Positions 35,258 through 42,940 of a stretch of 64,000 nucleotides of DNA are shown in pieces. Under the pieces are notes generated by a model. It worked only from the letters and a program-made list of their open reading frames with translations. It did no database searches and was not told where the DNA came from. Made by a program: the position numbers and the translations under genes. Source of the DNA: Ignavibacteriales bacterium (GTDB lineage Bacteria; Bacteroidota; Ignavibacteria; Ignavibacteriales; Ignavibacteriaceae); the NCBI GenBank assembly GCA_016707115.1, contig JADJIH010000006.1:310001-374000 (forward strand). Reading direction: 5' to 3'. Every line of letters begins with the position of its first letter. Positions within the stretch are counted from its first letter, which is position 1.

Positions 35258-36457
35258 TTAAATTAAATGATTAAGTTTAGCTAAGTGCATTACATTTTGT
35301 GCCCGTTTAACCACAGGCGGATCAATCATTTTACTTCCTAGTGAAACAACACCTAATCCTTTTTTCTCCGCTTCCTCAAAAGCCTCAACAATTTTTTTAG
35401 CTTTTTCAATTTCTTCAGCAGTTGGAGCAAATGCTTCGTGCACAACTTTTATTTGTCTTGGATGAATGCAGCCTTTACCTTCAAATCCAAGTGATTTTGC
35501 TTCAATAACACTTTGTCTCAATGCTTCCATATCTGCAACATCAGAAAATACTGTATCGATAGCTTGTATGCCAGCTGCCTTAGCAGCGTTAACTAACATT
35601 TGTCTTGCAAAAATACTTTCTCGTCCATCGTTTGTGCGTTGTGTTCCAATATCTGCGGTGTAATCTTCAAGTCCGATTGCAAGCGCGCAATTATTTTTTG
35701 AAGCAGATGCAATTTCGAAAGCTTTGATTACTCCCAGTGCACTTTCAATAATCGGCATAAAGTAAATTGGATTTTCAACTTTGAATTGTTTTTTAAGTTT
35801 CTCAACTTCTTTTTCAAGTTGATGAATTTGTTCTGCTGATTCACACTTAGGAATTAAAATAACATTTACATTATTCGGCACAATATATTTAAGATCATCA
35901 ATTCCTTTTGGTAACTGATTGATTCGAACCATTCTTTCAGCGCCATAAAAATCAACTGAACGTAAAGAATTTCTTACAAGAAGTTGTGCTGCATCTTTTT
36001 CGGATGGTGCAACACTGTCTTCAAGATCAAGAATAATTCCATCGGGTGAATGAAGTCCGGCATTAACAAAAAACTTTGGTTCATTTCCCGGAAGATATAA
36101 TCTGCTTCTTCTCAACTGATCTTTTTTTGTTGAATATAAATTATTTGCGTGGAAGGGAAGTAGATATTCTTTTTTAAGATCAAAGAATAATCTTTTAACA
36201 GCAAGCTCGAATCTAGCAGCAAGAATAAAGGGTAGAGCGCCATTATCCTCACACAAAATCTTAGCGTCTTTCAAACCAAAGTATTTAGACATATCAAGAA
36301 TCATTTGTTTGATTGATTCTCCATACATCACATCAACTTTGCTTTTCAGATCTGTTTTAATTCCACCGGAATTTTTAAGCTCGATTTCAAAATAGCAATC
36401 TGAGCGAACTGAATCGCCACGTTTGCCAGCTGATGATTTATTTATTCTTTTTGTCAT
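35258..36457 (-). CDS. citrate lyase acyl-carrier (CitD) and beta-lyase (CitE) fusion
   Basis: A 399-residue protein with two citrate lyase parts. Residues 1 to about 100 look like the gamma/acyl-carrier subunit: 'SAGKRGDSVRSDCYFEIEL' carries a Ser-Asp (S19-D20) where the prosthetic group is attached in CitD, then 'YGESIKQMILDM' and 'DNGALPFILAARFE'. Residues about 115-395 are a CitE/HpcH TIM barrel: 'RSRLYLPGNEPKFF', 'GIILDLEDSVAPSEKDAA', 'MPIIESALGV', 'GLEDYTADIG' and 'KGCIHPRQ'. The beta part cleaves citryl-ACP to acetyl-ACP and oxaloacetate. AGAGGA precedes the ATG. No citC, citG or citX is in the window to load the carrier. Its 3' end was copied by the receptor duplication. Confidence 0.85.
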   Translation of the reverse strand: MTKRINKSSAGKRGDSVRSDCYFEIELKNSGGIKTDLKSKVDVMYGESIKQMILDMSKYFGLKDAKILCEDNGALPFILAARFELAVKRLFFDLKKEYLLPFHANNLYSTKKDQLRRSRLYLPGNEPKFFVNAGLHSPDGIILDLEDSVAPSEKDAAQLLVRNSLRSVDFYGAERMVRINQLPKGIDDLKYIVPNNVNVILIPKCESAEQIHQLEKEVEKLKKQFKVENPIYFMPIIESALGVIKAFEIASASKNNCALAIGLEDYTADIGTQRTNDGRESIFARQMLVNAAKAAGIQAIDTVFSDVADMEALRQSVIEAKSLGFEGKGCIHPRQIKVVHEAFAPTAEEIEKAKKIVEAFEEAEKKGLGVVSLGSKMIDPPVVKRAQNVMHLAKLNHLI

Positions 36458-36480
36458 TAAAATGTCCTCTAGTTGAAAAA

Positions 36481-36926
36481 CTAAAATCTTTTAGGAATCC
36501 AGTGTTCAAGTTGTTTGATTGTAGCAAGTTGTAATTCGGACAATTTTGTGTTTGTAAATTTAATTAACTTTGATGGATTATTTAAGGTCCTCAATTTTTG
36601 ATTAACTCGGAAAAAATATAATCGCATTCAGTCTTACTTATGAATTTTCTCTTAAATGGCTTTTTCATTTCCAGTCTAATAACCTCATACATCGAACCAG
36701 CTAAACTTAATAGATATCTAATTTTTTCCTTATCCTTCTTTGAATATCTTCCAAATCCTTCAGCTAAGTTTGCTGAAATCGAATCGACCGATCGAACAAA
36801 TTGTTTACCAATAGTATCAGAATTAAATCGATCCCATTTGATAATCAAATCCCAAACATAATTGCTTAAATTAAAAGCAACTTTGTATGAATCGATATCA
36901 TTAAGTTTTAAATATTTTTTTTCCAT
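36481..36926 (-). pseudogene. four-helix-bundle (S23/Avd-like) protein, cassette 1, frameshifted near the end
   Basis: The ATG at 36926 starts 'MEKKYLKLNDIDSYKVAFNLS', and 'KQFVRSVDSISANLAEGFGR' is the family hallmark. The open frame stops at 36591. If one A is restored in the A-run (T-run 36595-36599 on the plus strand), translation continues 'SELIKKLRTLNNPSKLIKFTN' and on to a TAG at 36481, which is the usual tail of this subgroup. So it is a one-base deletion, real or a sequencing error. The family includes proteins from 23S rRNA intervening sequences and Avd of diversity-generating retroelements; function unknown. It lies between the PrpD and CitDE genes, same strand, 23 bases before the latter. 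The 133-base space 36458-36590 is explained by this tail. Confidence 0.8.
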
Positions 36927-36930
36927 TAAT

Positions 36931-36978
36931 AACAATGCAACAATTTAACAACTAAACAATGAAATAATTAAACAATAA
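36931..36978. repeat. degenerate 8-base repeat array at the 5' edge of cassette 1
   Basis: Six consecutive octamers fit AACAATNN with few changes: AACAATGC, AACAATTT, AACAACTA, AACAATGA, AATAATTA, AACAATAA. The array fills the whole space between the MmgE/PrpD gene and the four-helix-bundle start and supplies the PrpD stop codon (36968-36970) and its last residues. Similar arrays with other words edge the two other cassettes. Confidence 0.7.
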
Positions 36979-38401
36979 GTTTCTTCATAAATTCTCTAGC
37001 CGTCATTAGTTCCGCACTAAAAATTGCATCCTTAATTTCTTTTCTTCTGCCTGCAACAAGCAATTGTGATGAAAGTGCTTCAAACTTGTTATCAAGGTCT
37101 TCCATTGTCATTGGTTCGCGCGGATCACCTTTTGGATATTCTAAGTACTCAGAAAATTCTCTTCCATCTTTTGTTCTAACAATAACTTTACTTGGCTGTT
37201 TAGCTGGAAACATCTTTTCAAACTCGACTGATGGTTCACCTTTAATTCTGTCAATCACTTCCCAAATTCTTGGATCTTTTAATTTTTCATCTGAGAAAGA
37301 TTGTGTTGTTACTTTATGATCAACCAATGCTGCAGCTATACAATAGGGAAGTGAATGATCCGCTGTTTCTCTTGATTCAGGTCGATACTTATGCGGATCA
37401 AAAAGAATATCGTATGCTTGTGCTAATGTTGTAAGCGTTACAGATTCTATTTGATCGTAACTGATATTATTTTTTGTTACAACATTTAATGTTGCGGAAA
37501 GATGTGTATGTGTTAAAGCTTCAGTAGGAAATGCTTTCATTCCGCATTCAAGAATTTTATATGATTCACCAAGTCCACCGATAAGTTTATCAATATTCCA
37601 TTTCCATTCTGAAACTCCATCACGGCCTTTCATACTTTGCGGTTCAACTTTATTTTCTTTTGCATTGTATCCAAGGAAGCAATCCATAAAACCTTCTTTA
37701 CCTTCGAACACAGCTTCAGTTCCTGTGTAACCACGTTTTGCCATAAGAGCTGCAAAAACTCCTGCTTGTGTTGCCATTGGATCAACAGTGTTTTTCATCA
37801 TTGTAAGTTTGCCTGCAGTTGGGCAACCGATTGTATGACTATGACTTCCGCTAATTCCGATTGCATTAACCATTTGATCCACAGTTAGACCAAGAATTTT
37901 TCCTGCAACTATTGGAGAAACAAATTGTGTTAAAGTTGCGTGATGCCATTTGCGTTCACGGATTCCTGGCACAGCAAACTCGCAGAGTCTTTGCTCAAAT
38001 TCATACGCTAGCACGATAGCTGTTATCACCTCTTCCATCGATGCACCAACCATTTCCGCAACAGAAAGTGCAGCAGGAATTATATCAGATGGATGTGAAG
38101 GATCTTCTTTCCAGTAAATGTCATTAAAATCTAAAGCACGAATCATAAGCGAGTTTACAAGTGTAGCATTAACAGCAGGAATTTTATCTCCAAATCCGAT
38201 TACTGTTGCTTCATCAGTTCCGCCCATATCGTGGTAGATGTTTCTAATTATTCTTACATCTTTTGTATGATAACCACCGAATGCACATCCTACAGAATCG
38301 TAGAGATATCTTTTAACTTCGTGAATTACATTTTGCGGTAGATCTTTGTATTGCAGATTAACTGCGAACTCTGAAATTGTTCTTGAGATTGATTTATGCA
38401 T
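36968..38401 (-). CDS. MmgE/PrpD family protein (2-methylcitrate dehydratase-like)
   Basis: A 477-residue protein of the PrpD fold. PrpD dehydrates 2-methylcitrate to methylaconitate; relatives decarboxylate cis-aconitate or act on other tricarboxylates. Segments: 'YLYDSVGCAFGGYHTKDV', 'ATLVNSLMIRALDFNDIYW', 'DIIPAALSVAEMVG', 'AIGISGSHSHTIGCPTAGK', 'GPDV'-like C-terminal domain with 'KMFPAKQPSKVIVRTKDGREF'. The conserved HPSD region is present ('DPSHPSD'). No prpB or prpC is nearby; neighbours are citrate lyase parts and a homoaconitase-like enzyme, so the substrate may be citrate-like. CAGGAAAA precedes the ATG. The last residues ('LIV') come from the repeat array of cassette 1. Confidence 0.85.
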   Translation of the reverse strand: MHKSISRTISEFAVNLQYKDLPQNVIHEVKRYLYDSVGCAFGGYHTKDVRIIRNIYHDMGGTDEATVIGFGDKIPAVNATLVNSLMIRALDFNDIYWKEDPSHPSDIIPAALSVAEMVGASMEEVITAIVLAYEFEQRLCEFAVPGIRERKWHHATLTQFVSPIVAGKILGLTVDQMVNAIGISGSHSHTIGCPTAGKLTMMKNTVDPMATQAGVFAALMAKRGYTGTEAVFEGKEGFMDCFLGYNAKENKVEPQSMKGRDGVSEWKWNIDKLIGGLGESYKILECGMKAFPTEALTHTHLSATLNVVTKNNISYDQIESVTLTTLAQAYDILFDPHKYRPESRETADHSLPYCIAAALVDHKVTTQSFSDEKLKDPRIWEVIDRIKGEPSVEFEKMFPAKQPSKVIVRTKDGREFSEYLEYPKGDPREPMTMEDLDNKFEALSSQLLVAGRRKEIKDAIFSAELMTAREFMKKLIV

Positions 38402-38415
38402 CTTAAATTTTCCTG

Positions 38416-39951
38416 TTATTTGATTAGAATCATTTTTTTTGTTTGAGCAAAGTCATTTGCAAATATAGAATAGTAATAAACCCCGCTGCTTAATCCTGTT
38501 GCATCGAATTGAAGCTGATATTCACCTTTGATCTTTTCCTCATTCATCAATGTTTTAATTTCAGTTCCTAATATATCATAAACTACAATTCTAATGTTTG
38601 ATGTAAACGGAACGTTGTAAATTATAGTTGTAGTCGGATTAAATGGATTAGGGTAATTCTGCATTAAATCAAAATTATTAACACTTTCGAGAGGATTACT
38701 ATCAACATATGAAATTGAATCCGGAATTACATAATTACTATCATAAACTATTTTTGCAACAGTTTTATTTAATATCAAATCGTTAAGATTTTCACCCATT
38801 ATCATCGCAACCACAAATTTTTCTGTCGTCCATTTAGGGAAATTAAATGGACCTGATCCGGCAACCAAAACTATGTTGCTATAAGTGATAGAAGTATCTA
38901 TCTGATTACAACTCATTTTTTGCCAAATCCCTTCATCATCTCTTAATGCGTTTCCAATTACGTTTGATATATGAAATGTACTAAGACTATTCATGAGTTG
39001 ATCTTGAGAATCTACTGGTGAATCTAGAAATGTATAACCTATATATCCTGGGATCCATGACGGAGGCGGATCATTTGAAATTCCATCACTATCATATCCA
39101 TAGGCTAAATTTAAATTTCCTATAAATCCTGCCTCATCACCCCCATCACTCAGCCCACCAACACCTAAATCTGTATAAAAACCAAAGCACGTTTGTGGAT
39201 AATCGAAATCGGAAATGTTTATTATATCATAATTGATAAATAAAATATCTTCAACAATAATATTATTCCACTGGAATATTCGGGATTCTACTCTTAGACC
39301 CAACCCACCGCGATTTGTGTCTGATAAAACAGGGAAATAAGAATAGGGTTGTCTAGTCCATTCTCTGTCCTTGGAATCGTCCATTGCAAAAAAAGTTTCT
39401 CTGGTTGGATAAAAATTATCCTTCCCAAAATATCCATACCAATGTCCATTCCAGGTTGAATCCAAGCCAAGGGCAACAGGCCATGTTAAAGGCCATGTAG
39501 AAGGTAGATGACTAACTGCAGGATAATCAAGAGAGCTGGTTCTACAATAGTTTGGTATTGGTTGAAATATCCATAGATCACCTGTTAGCGAATCTTTATC
39601 TATATTTTCTCGATAAGAAGTTTGAACGGGATGAATAATTTGACCGTTACCAGGGGCAGTAACTGCTGCTGAAACCAGAAGAGCATAACCATCTGAGTAA
39701 CAATGTCCGGTACCTTTTGGCCACTCCATCGAAGGTCGATCTTCCCAATAGCCAATTTGACCGTCATTTCTAAAAAGTGTTCTTATCAAATTTCCATCAA
39801 TTATTCCATGTTTTCTACTACTGTTTTTTCCATAACTATCATTTCGATAACGTTGAATTTGCGGATCTACTTGAGCGCCTGCAAACTCCGACAAAATAAT
39901 AAAAACCACAAAAATTAAAAATGTGTGCAAGTTCTTAACTAAAGTTTTCAT
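38416..39951 (-). CDS. secreted protein with T9SS type A sorting domain
   Basis: About 511 residues from the ATG at 39951, chosen because AAGGGG lies at good distance and a signal peptide follows ('MKTLVKNLHTFLIFVVFIIL', cleavage near 'FAGAQ'). The body has no motif I recognise; it is rich in aromatic and Asp/Gly residues ('WPKGTGHCYSDGYALLVSAA', 'GLGVGGLSDGGDEAGF'-like stretch). The last 85 residues are a sorting domain ('FDLMQNYPNPFNPTTT' to 'TKKMILIK'). It lies inside the citrate block between the homoaconitase-like and PrpD genes, an odd place for a surface protein; its role there is unknown. Confidence 0.8.
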   Translation of the reverse strand: MKTLVKNLHTFLIFVVFIILSEFAGAQVDPQIQRYRNDSYGKNSSRKHGIIDGNLIRTLFRNDGQIGYWEDRPSMEWPKGTGHCYSDGYALLVSAAVTAPGNGQIIHPVQTSYRENIDKDSLTGDLWIFQPIPNYCRTSSLDYPAVSHLPSTWPLTWPVALGLDSTWNGHWYGYFGKDNFYPTRETFFAMDDSKDREWTRQPYSYFPVLSDTNRGGLGLRVESRIFQWNNIIVEDILFINYDIINISDFDYPQTCFGFYTDLGVGGLSDGGDEAGFIGNLNLAYGYDSDGISNDPPPSWIPGYIGYTFLDSPVDSQDQLMNSLSTFHISNVIGNALRDDEGIWQKMSCNQIDTSITYSNIVLVAGSGPFNFPKWTTEKFVVAMIMGENLNDLILNKTVAKIVYDSNYVIPDSISYVDSNPLESVNNFDLMQNYPNPFNPTTTIIYNVPFTSNIRIVVYDILGTEIKTLMNEEKIKGEYQLQFDATGLSSGVYYYSIFANDFAQTKKMILIK

Positions 39952-39974
39952 ATCAGAGCCCCTTCTCAAATAAG

Positions 39975-41945
39975 TTATAAATTCTTTTTCACCCAATCTT
40001 CCAATCCACCAGTAACAATAAGTTCTTGTGCTGCTTCACCAACCGGATCGATAGAATAAGTTTTATTATCAAATGTTAAAATTGAATTTTCAAAATCTAT
40101 TTTTACATTTATTCCTGATTTTACTGTAAGCTTATCTTTTCCGTATTTAGATTTTAAATCATTTACAAGTTGAGGACATTCAATCAACAAATAACCATTG
40201 TTAAGTGCGTTACGTTTATAAGTTTCGTTGAATGTTCCAGCCACAACTAATTGAATACCTTTATACTTTAAGGCCGTTGCTGCTTGTTCACGTGAAGAAC
40301 CTGTGCCGAAATTGAAACCACCAACGAGAATATCTCCAACTTTTGTAATCTTAACAAATTCAGGATCATAATTTTCCATAACAACTTCTGCTTGCTGCTG
40401 AGGAGTCATATCATCGTTATAGGTGTACTTGCCAGGATAAATTCCATCAGTATTCATATTATCCTGATGACAGAAAATTAATTCTCCTTCAACAACTGGT
40501 TTAAATCCATTAATAATTTTTACAGAAGATTTTGCTCCTGCTTTTTTCTCATTTATTTTGATAGATCCTTTAAGTTCTCGATGCTCCTTGTTTTTCCAAT
40601 CGTAGTCAATCTTACCTGAAATTGCAGATGCAGCAACAACTGCAGGAGAAGCAAGATAAGCTTGCGCACTTGCTGATCCCATTCTGCCTTTAAAATTTCT
40701 GTTTGTTGCAGATATTCCAACTTCTCCATCTTCAAGCAAACCAATTCCTAGTCCAATACAAGGACCACAGCCAGGTGGAAGCGGAATGGCGCCAGCCTCG
40801 ATCAATGATTGCCAGTAACCATATCGTTCTGCTTCTTTTTGAACTTCACTCGATGCAGCAGCAATATAAAACTTAACTTTAGAATCAACTTTCTTTCCCT
40901 TAATAACAGCAGCAGCTTCTGCAATATCATCAACACGACTATTAACACAGGAAACGAGATATGCTTTGTTGATTGCAATATTTTTTTCTTTTAGTTCTGA
41001 AACGGCAGCATAAGTTTTTACTGTGTTTGGTCCGGAAACAAAAGGTTCAACAGTTGATAAATCAATTGTTAATTCTTTTGCATAAAAAGCATCAGCATCT
41101 GCTTGTGGAATGTTATGTTCTAACTCTTCAATTCGTTTATGATTTATTCTTGGATGCTGTCCTTTGCCATCAGCATCAGAAAAAACTCCTTCAAGTCCAC
41201 GATGTTCAATAAATCTTTCTCGTTTTTTTAACCAAAGAATTGTTGCAAGATCGATAGGGAAGACTCCAGCAAGTGCGCCCCATTCAGTTGTCATATTTGC
41301 AATTGCTAATCGCTCATCTATTGTTAGATAGCGAATTCCATCACCAACAAATTCTATTGCGTGATTCAATACTTCATCGTGATTAAAATATCCGCACAAA
41401 GCAATGATAACATCTTTACCAGTTACACCTTGTCTTAAACTTCCTTTAAGTTCAACTTTTGCAATTGGAGGAACTTGCCACCAGGTTCTTCCTGTTGCCC
41501 AAATTGCTGCAGCATCAGTACGAACAATTGGAGTTCCGAGACAGCCTAATCCTCCATACATATTTGAATGTGAATCAGATGCAACAACCATAGTACCGGG
41601 AAAAGCATAACCTTCTTCACACATTATTTGATGACCGATTCCACGACCAGCGGGATAGAAATCAATGCCCATTGATTTTGCAAACTCTTCAATCTTTTTG
41701 TACTTCTCTAAATTCTTTTCAGTTTTATCCTGAACATTATGATCGAGAGTATTTACAACTTGTCGTGGATTAAAAAGTTTTGTTGCGCCAATAGATTTGA
41801 ATTTAGGAATGACTGCGCCGGTATTATCGTGCGTCATTACATAAGCAGGTTTGATGGAAAGATAATCACCTGCGTGAACTTCGTGTTTTGCATCCAATCC
41901 GAATGCAAATTTTTGTGCGATTTTTTCTATTAGTGTTTGTGACAT
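39975..41945 (-). CDS. homoaconitase-like [4Fe-4S] hydratase (aconitase superfamily)
   Basis: About 656 residues from the ATG at 41945, with AAAGGAGAAA upstream; a start six codons earlier is less likely. The N-terminal catalytic part (about 1-460) has 'SIKPAYVMTHDNTGAVI', 'LDHNVQDKTEKNLEKY', 'YPAGRGIGHQIMCEEGYAFP' and 'VASDSHSNMYGGLGCLGTPI'. The cluster ligands are Cys in 'VSCVNSR' and the CxxC of 'PPGCGPCIG'. The swivel domain has 'VGGFNFGTGSSREQAATALK'. The wording is closer to fungal LYS4-type homoaconitase than to AcnA/AcnB. Beside isocitrate dehydrogenase-like and citrate lyase genes it probably acts on citrate/isocitrate, or on homocitrate; sequence alone cannot decide. Confidence 0.85.
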   Translation of the reverse strand: MSQTLIEKIAQKFAFGLDAKHEVHAGDYLSIKPAYVMTHDNTGAVIPKFKSIGATKLFNPRQVVNTLDHNVQDKTEKNLEKYKKIEEFAKSMGIDFYPAGRGIGHQIMCEEGYAFPGTMVVASDSHSNMYGGLGCLGTPIVRTDAAAIWATGRTWWQVPPIAKVELKGSLRQGVTGKDVIIALCGYFNHDEVLNHAIEFVGDGIRYLTIDERLAIANMTTEWGALAGVFPIDLATILWLKKRERFIEHRGLEGVFSDADGKGQHPRINHKRIEELEHNIPQADADAFYAKELTIDLSTVEPFVSGPNTVKTYAAVSELKEKNIAINKAYLVSCVNSRVDDIAEAAAVIKGKKVDSKVKFYIAAASSEVQKEAERYGYWQSLIEAGAIPLPPGCGPCIGLGIGLLEDGEVGISATNRNFKGRMGSASAQAYLASPAVVAASAISGKIDYDWKNKEHRELKGSIKINEKKAGAKSSVKIINGFKPVVEGELIFCHQDNMNTDGIYPGKYTYNDDMTPQQQAEVVMENYDPEFVKITKVGDILVGGFNFGTGSSREQAATALKYKGIQLVVAGTFNETYKRNALNNGYLLIECPQLVNDLKSKYGKDKLTVKSGINVKIDFENSILTFDNKTYSIDPVGEAAQELIVTGGLEDWVKKNL

Positions 41946-41966
41946 ATATTTCTCCTTTAGCATCGC

Positions 41967-41994
41967 GCAAGAAGTTAGAGGCGAGAGGCTAGAA
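41967..41994. repeat. degenerate 7-base array at the 3' edge of cassette 2
   Basis: Four consecutive heptamers on the plus strand: GCAAGAA, GTTAGAG, GCGAGAG, GCTAGAA. It lies between the homoaconitase-like gene and the end of the four-helix-bundle gene. The last two units plus one base (41981-41995) are the exact reverse complement of 42371-42385 on the other side of the gene. Confidence 0.75.
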
Positions 41995-41996
41995 GT

Positions 41997-42359
41997 TTAT
42001 TTTGTTTTAATCTTTTTAATTAATGATGAAATCATTGCAAATATACTATTTGACAATTTATCAATTTTTAAGAGTTCTGTTTCGTTACAATAACCTAATG
42101 CGATAGATATTTCTAATTGTGTATCAATCTCTACAAGTGATGATCTCGCAATTTCTAGAAATCTAATTTTTTCTAAGGATGATGTTCTTGACAAGCCTTC
42201 AGCAATATTTGAAGTAATCGAAATTGAAGCTCTTCTGAGTTGACTAGTTAAACCAAATGTTTCTTCCTTAGGAAAGAATTTAGTAAGCTTATAAATATTC
42301 AATAATAAATCTAAACTAAATTTCCAGATATCTAATTTTTTATGACTAAGATTTAACAT
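41997..42359 (-). CDS. four-helix-bundle (S23/Avd-like) protein, cassette 2
   Basis: A 120-residue intact member. Hallmarks are 'HKKLDIWKFSLDLLLNIYKL', 'FFPKEETFGLTSQLRRASIS' and 'TSNIAEGLSR', then 'FLEIARSSLVEIDTQLEIS'. The fold is a small all-helical bundle that pentamerises in Avd, where it helps a reverse transcriptase; no reverse transcriptase or template repeat is seen here. The gene is enclosed by a perfect 15-bp inverted repeat (41981-41995 and 42371-42385) made of degenerate heptamers. It lies between the HD-like and homoaconitase-like genes, same strand. Function unknown; possibly a passenger of a small mobile cassette. Confidence 0.85.
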   Translation of the reverse strand: MLNLSHKKLDIWKFSLDLLLNIYKLTKFFPKEETFGLTSQLRRASISITSNIAEGLSRTSSLEKIRFLEIARSSLVEIDTQLEISIALGYCNETELLKIDKLSNSIFAMISSLIKKIKTK

Positions 42360-42364
42360 CTTTC

Positions 42365-42385
42365 CTCTTGCTTCTAGCCTCTCGC
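42365..42385. repeat. degenerate 7-base array at the 5' edge of cassette 2
   Basis: Three heptamers on the plus strand: CTCTTGC, TTCTAGC, CTCTCGC, followed by a related TTTTTACGC. They are the inverted counterpart of the array at 41967-41994. The array occupies the space between the four-helix-bundle start and the end of the HD-like gene. Confidence 0.75.
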
Positions 42386-42388
42386 TTT

Positions 42389-42922
42389 TTACGCTTTAAA
42401 TGGATCGAACGAAACAAAATCAGCATGATGAACAATTATGGCCTCAACATTTCGTTTTGCCAGATCACCTTCTTTTGCGTGATAAGCAATTATATGCTGG
42501 ACTTCATAAGGTAAACCAAAACGATCTGCGATTGAAACACCACTAAATGGATGACGAAGCAAATGACCAGCTTTGCTTGTAACGAGTTTGCCATCTACTT
42601 TATCATATTCAATAAGTTTTCCAATATCAATAAGAATTGCTCCTGCAATTAATAAATCCATATCAATTTTTATTTCTTCACCAAAGTTTTCTTTCATACG
42701 TTTTGCAATATCAACAGAAAGCTGAACCGCAGTACGTTTGTGATTCATAAAAGATATTTTGCAATCCTTAATAAGAAGTGAAAACGGAATTACTTCTAAA
42801 TCATCAGGTGAGAGAACTGAATTCTCAATTGCATATACCCAGCAGTTCAAAACTTTTTCTCTTAATTCAGAATTTTCAATCCAATTAATTTCCGGCCATA
42901 TTTTTAAAACTTTTTCTTTCAC
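42389..42922 (-). CDS. HD-domain-like protein with altered HD motif
   Basis: A 177-residue protein resembling HDIG phosphohydrolases: 'FMNHKRTAVQLSVDIA' (H61), 'GAILIDIGKLIEYD', 'LLRHPFSGVSIADRFGLPYE' (H124), 'IIAYHAKEGD' and 'VHHADFVSFD'. The central His of the HD pair is Ile here (I98-D99), so metal binding may be altered. The start is GTG with GGAG eight bases upstream. It follows cstA by 18 bases and is probably co-transcribed. The function is not predictable; a nucleotide-hydrolase or binding role would be a guess. Confidence 0.7.
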   Translation of the reverse strand: MKEKVLKIWPEINWIENSELREKVLNCWVYAIENSVLSPDDLEVIPFSLLIKDCKISFMNHKRTAVQLSVDIAKRMKENFGEEIKIDMDLLIAGAILIDIGKLIEYDKVDGKLVTSKAGHLLRHPFSGVSIADRFGLPYEVQHIIAYHAKEGDLAKRNVEAIIVHHADFVSFDPFKA

Positions 42923-42940
42923 AAATTCTCCATTTTAAGA

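Larger units (their letters stand above)
32519..35432 (-). repeat. tandem duplication, unit 2 (2,914 bp)
   Basis: Second unit of the duplication, holding receptor copy 2 and the real 3' end of the citDE gene. The right-hand 230 bases and the first 80 receptor codons are far more alike between units than the receptor interiors, which points to recent conversion at that end or to fast change of the barrel. Confidence 0.88.

Noticed and set aside
30000..41900. Several plus-strand open frames of 60-80 codons opposite the receptor and hydratase genes
   Set aside because: They lie fully within strongly supported minus-strand genes, have Leu/Gln- or His-rich low-complexity products and no ribosome sites.
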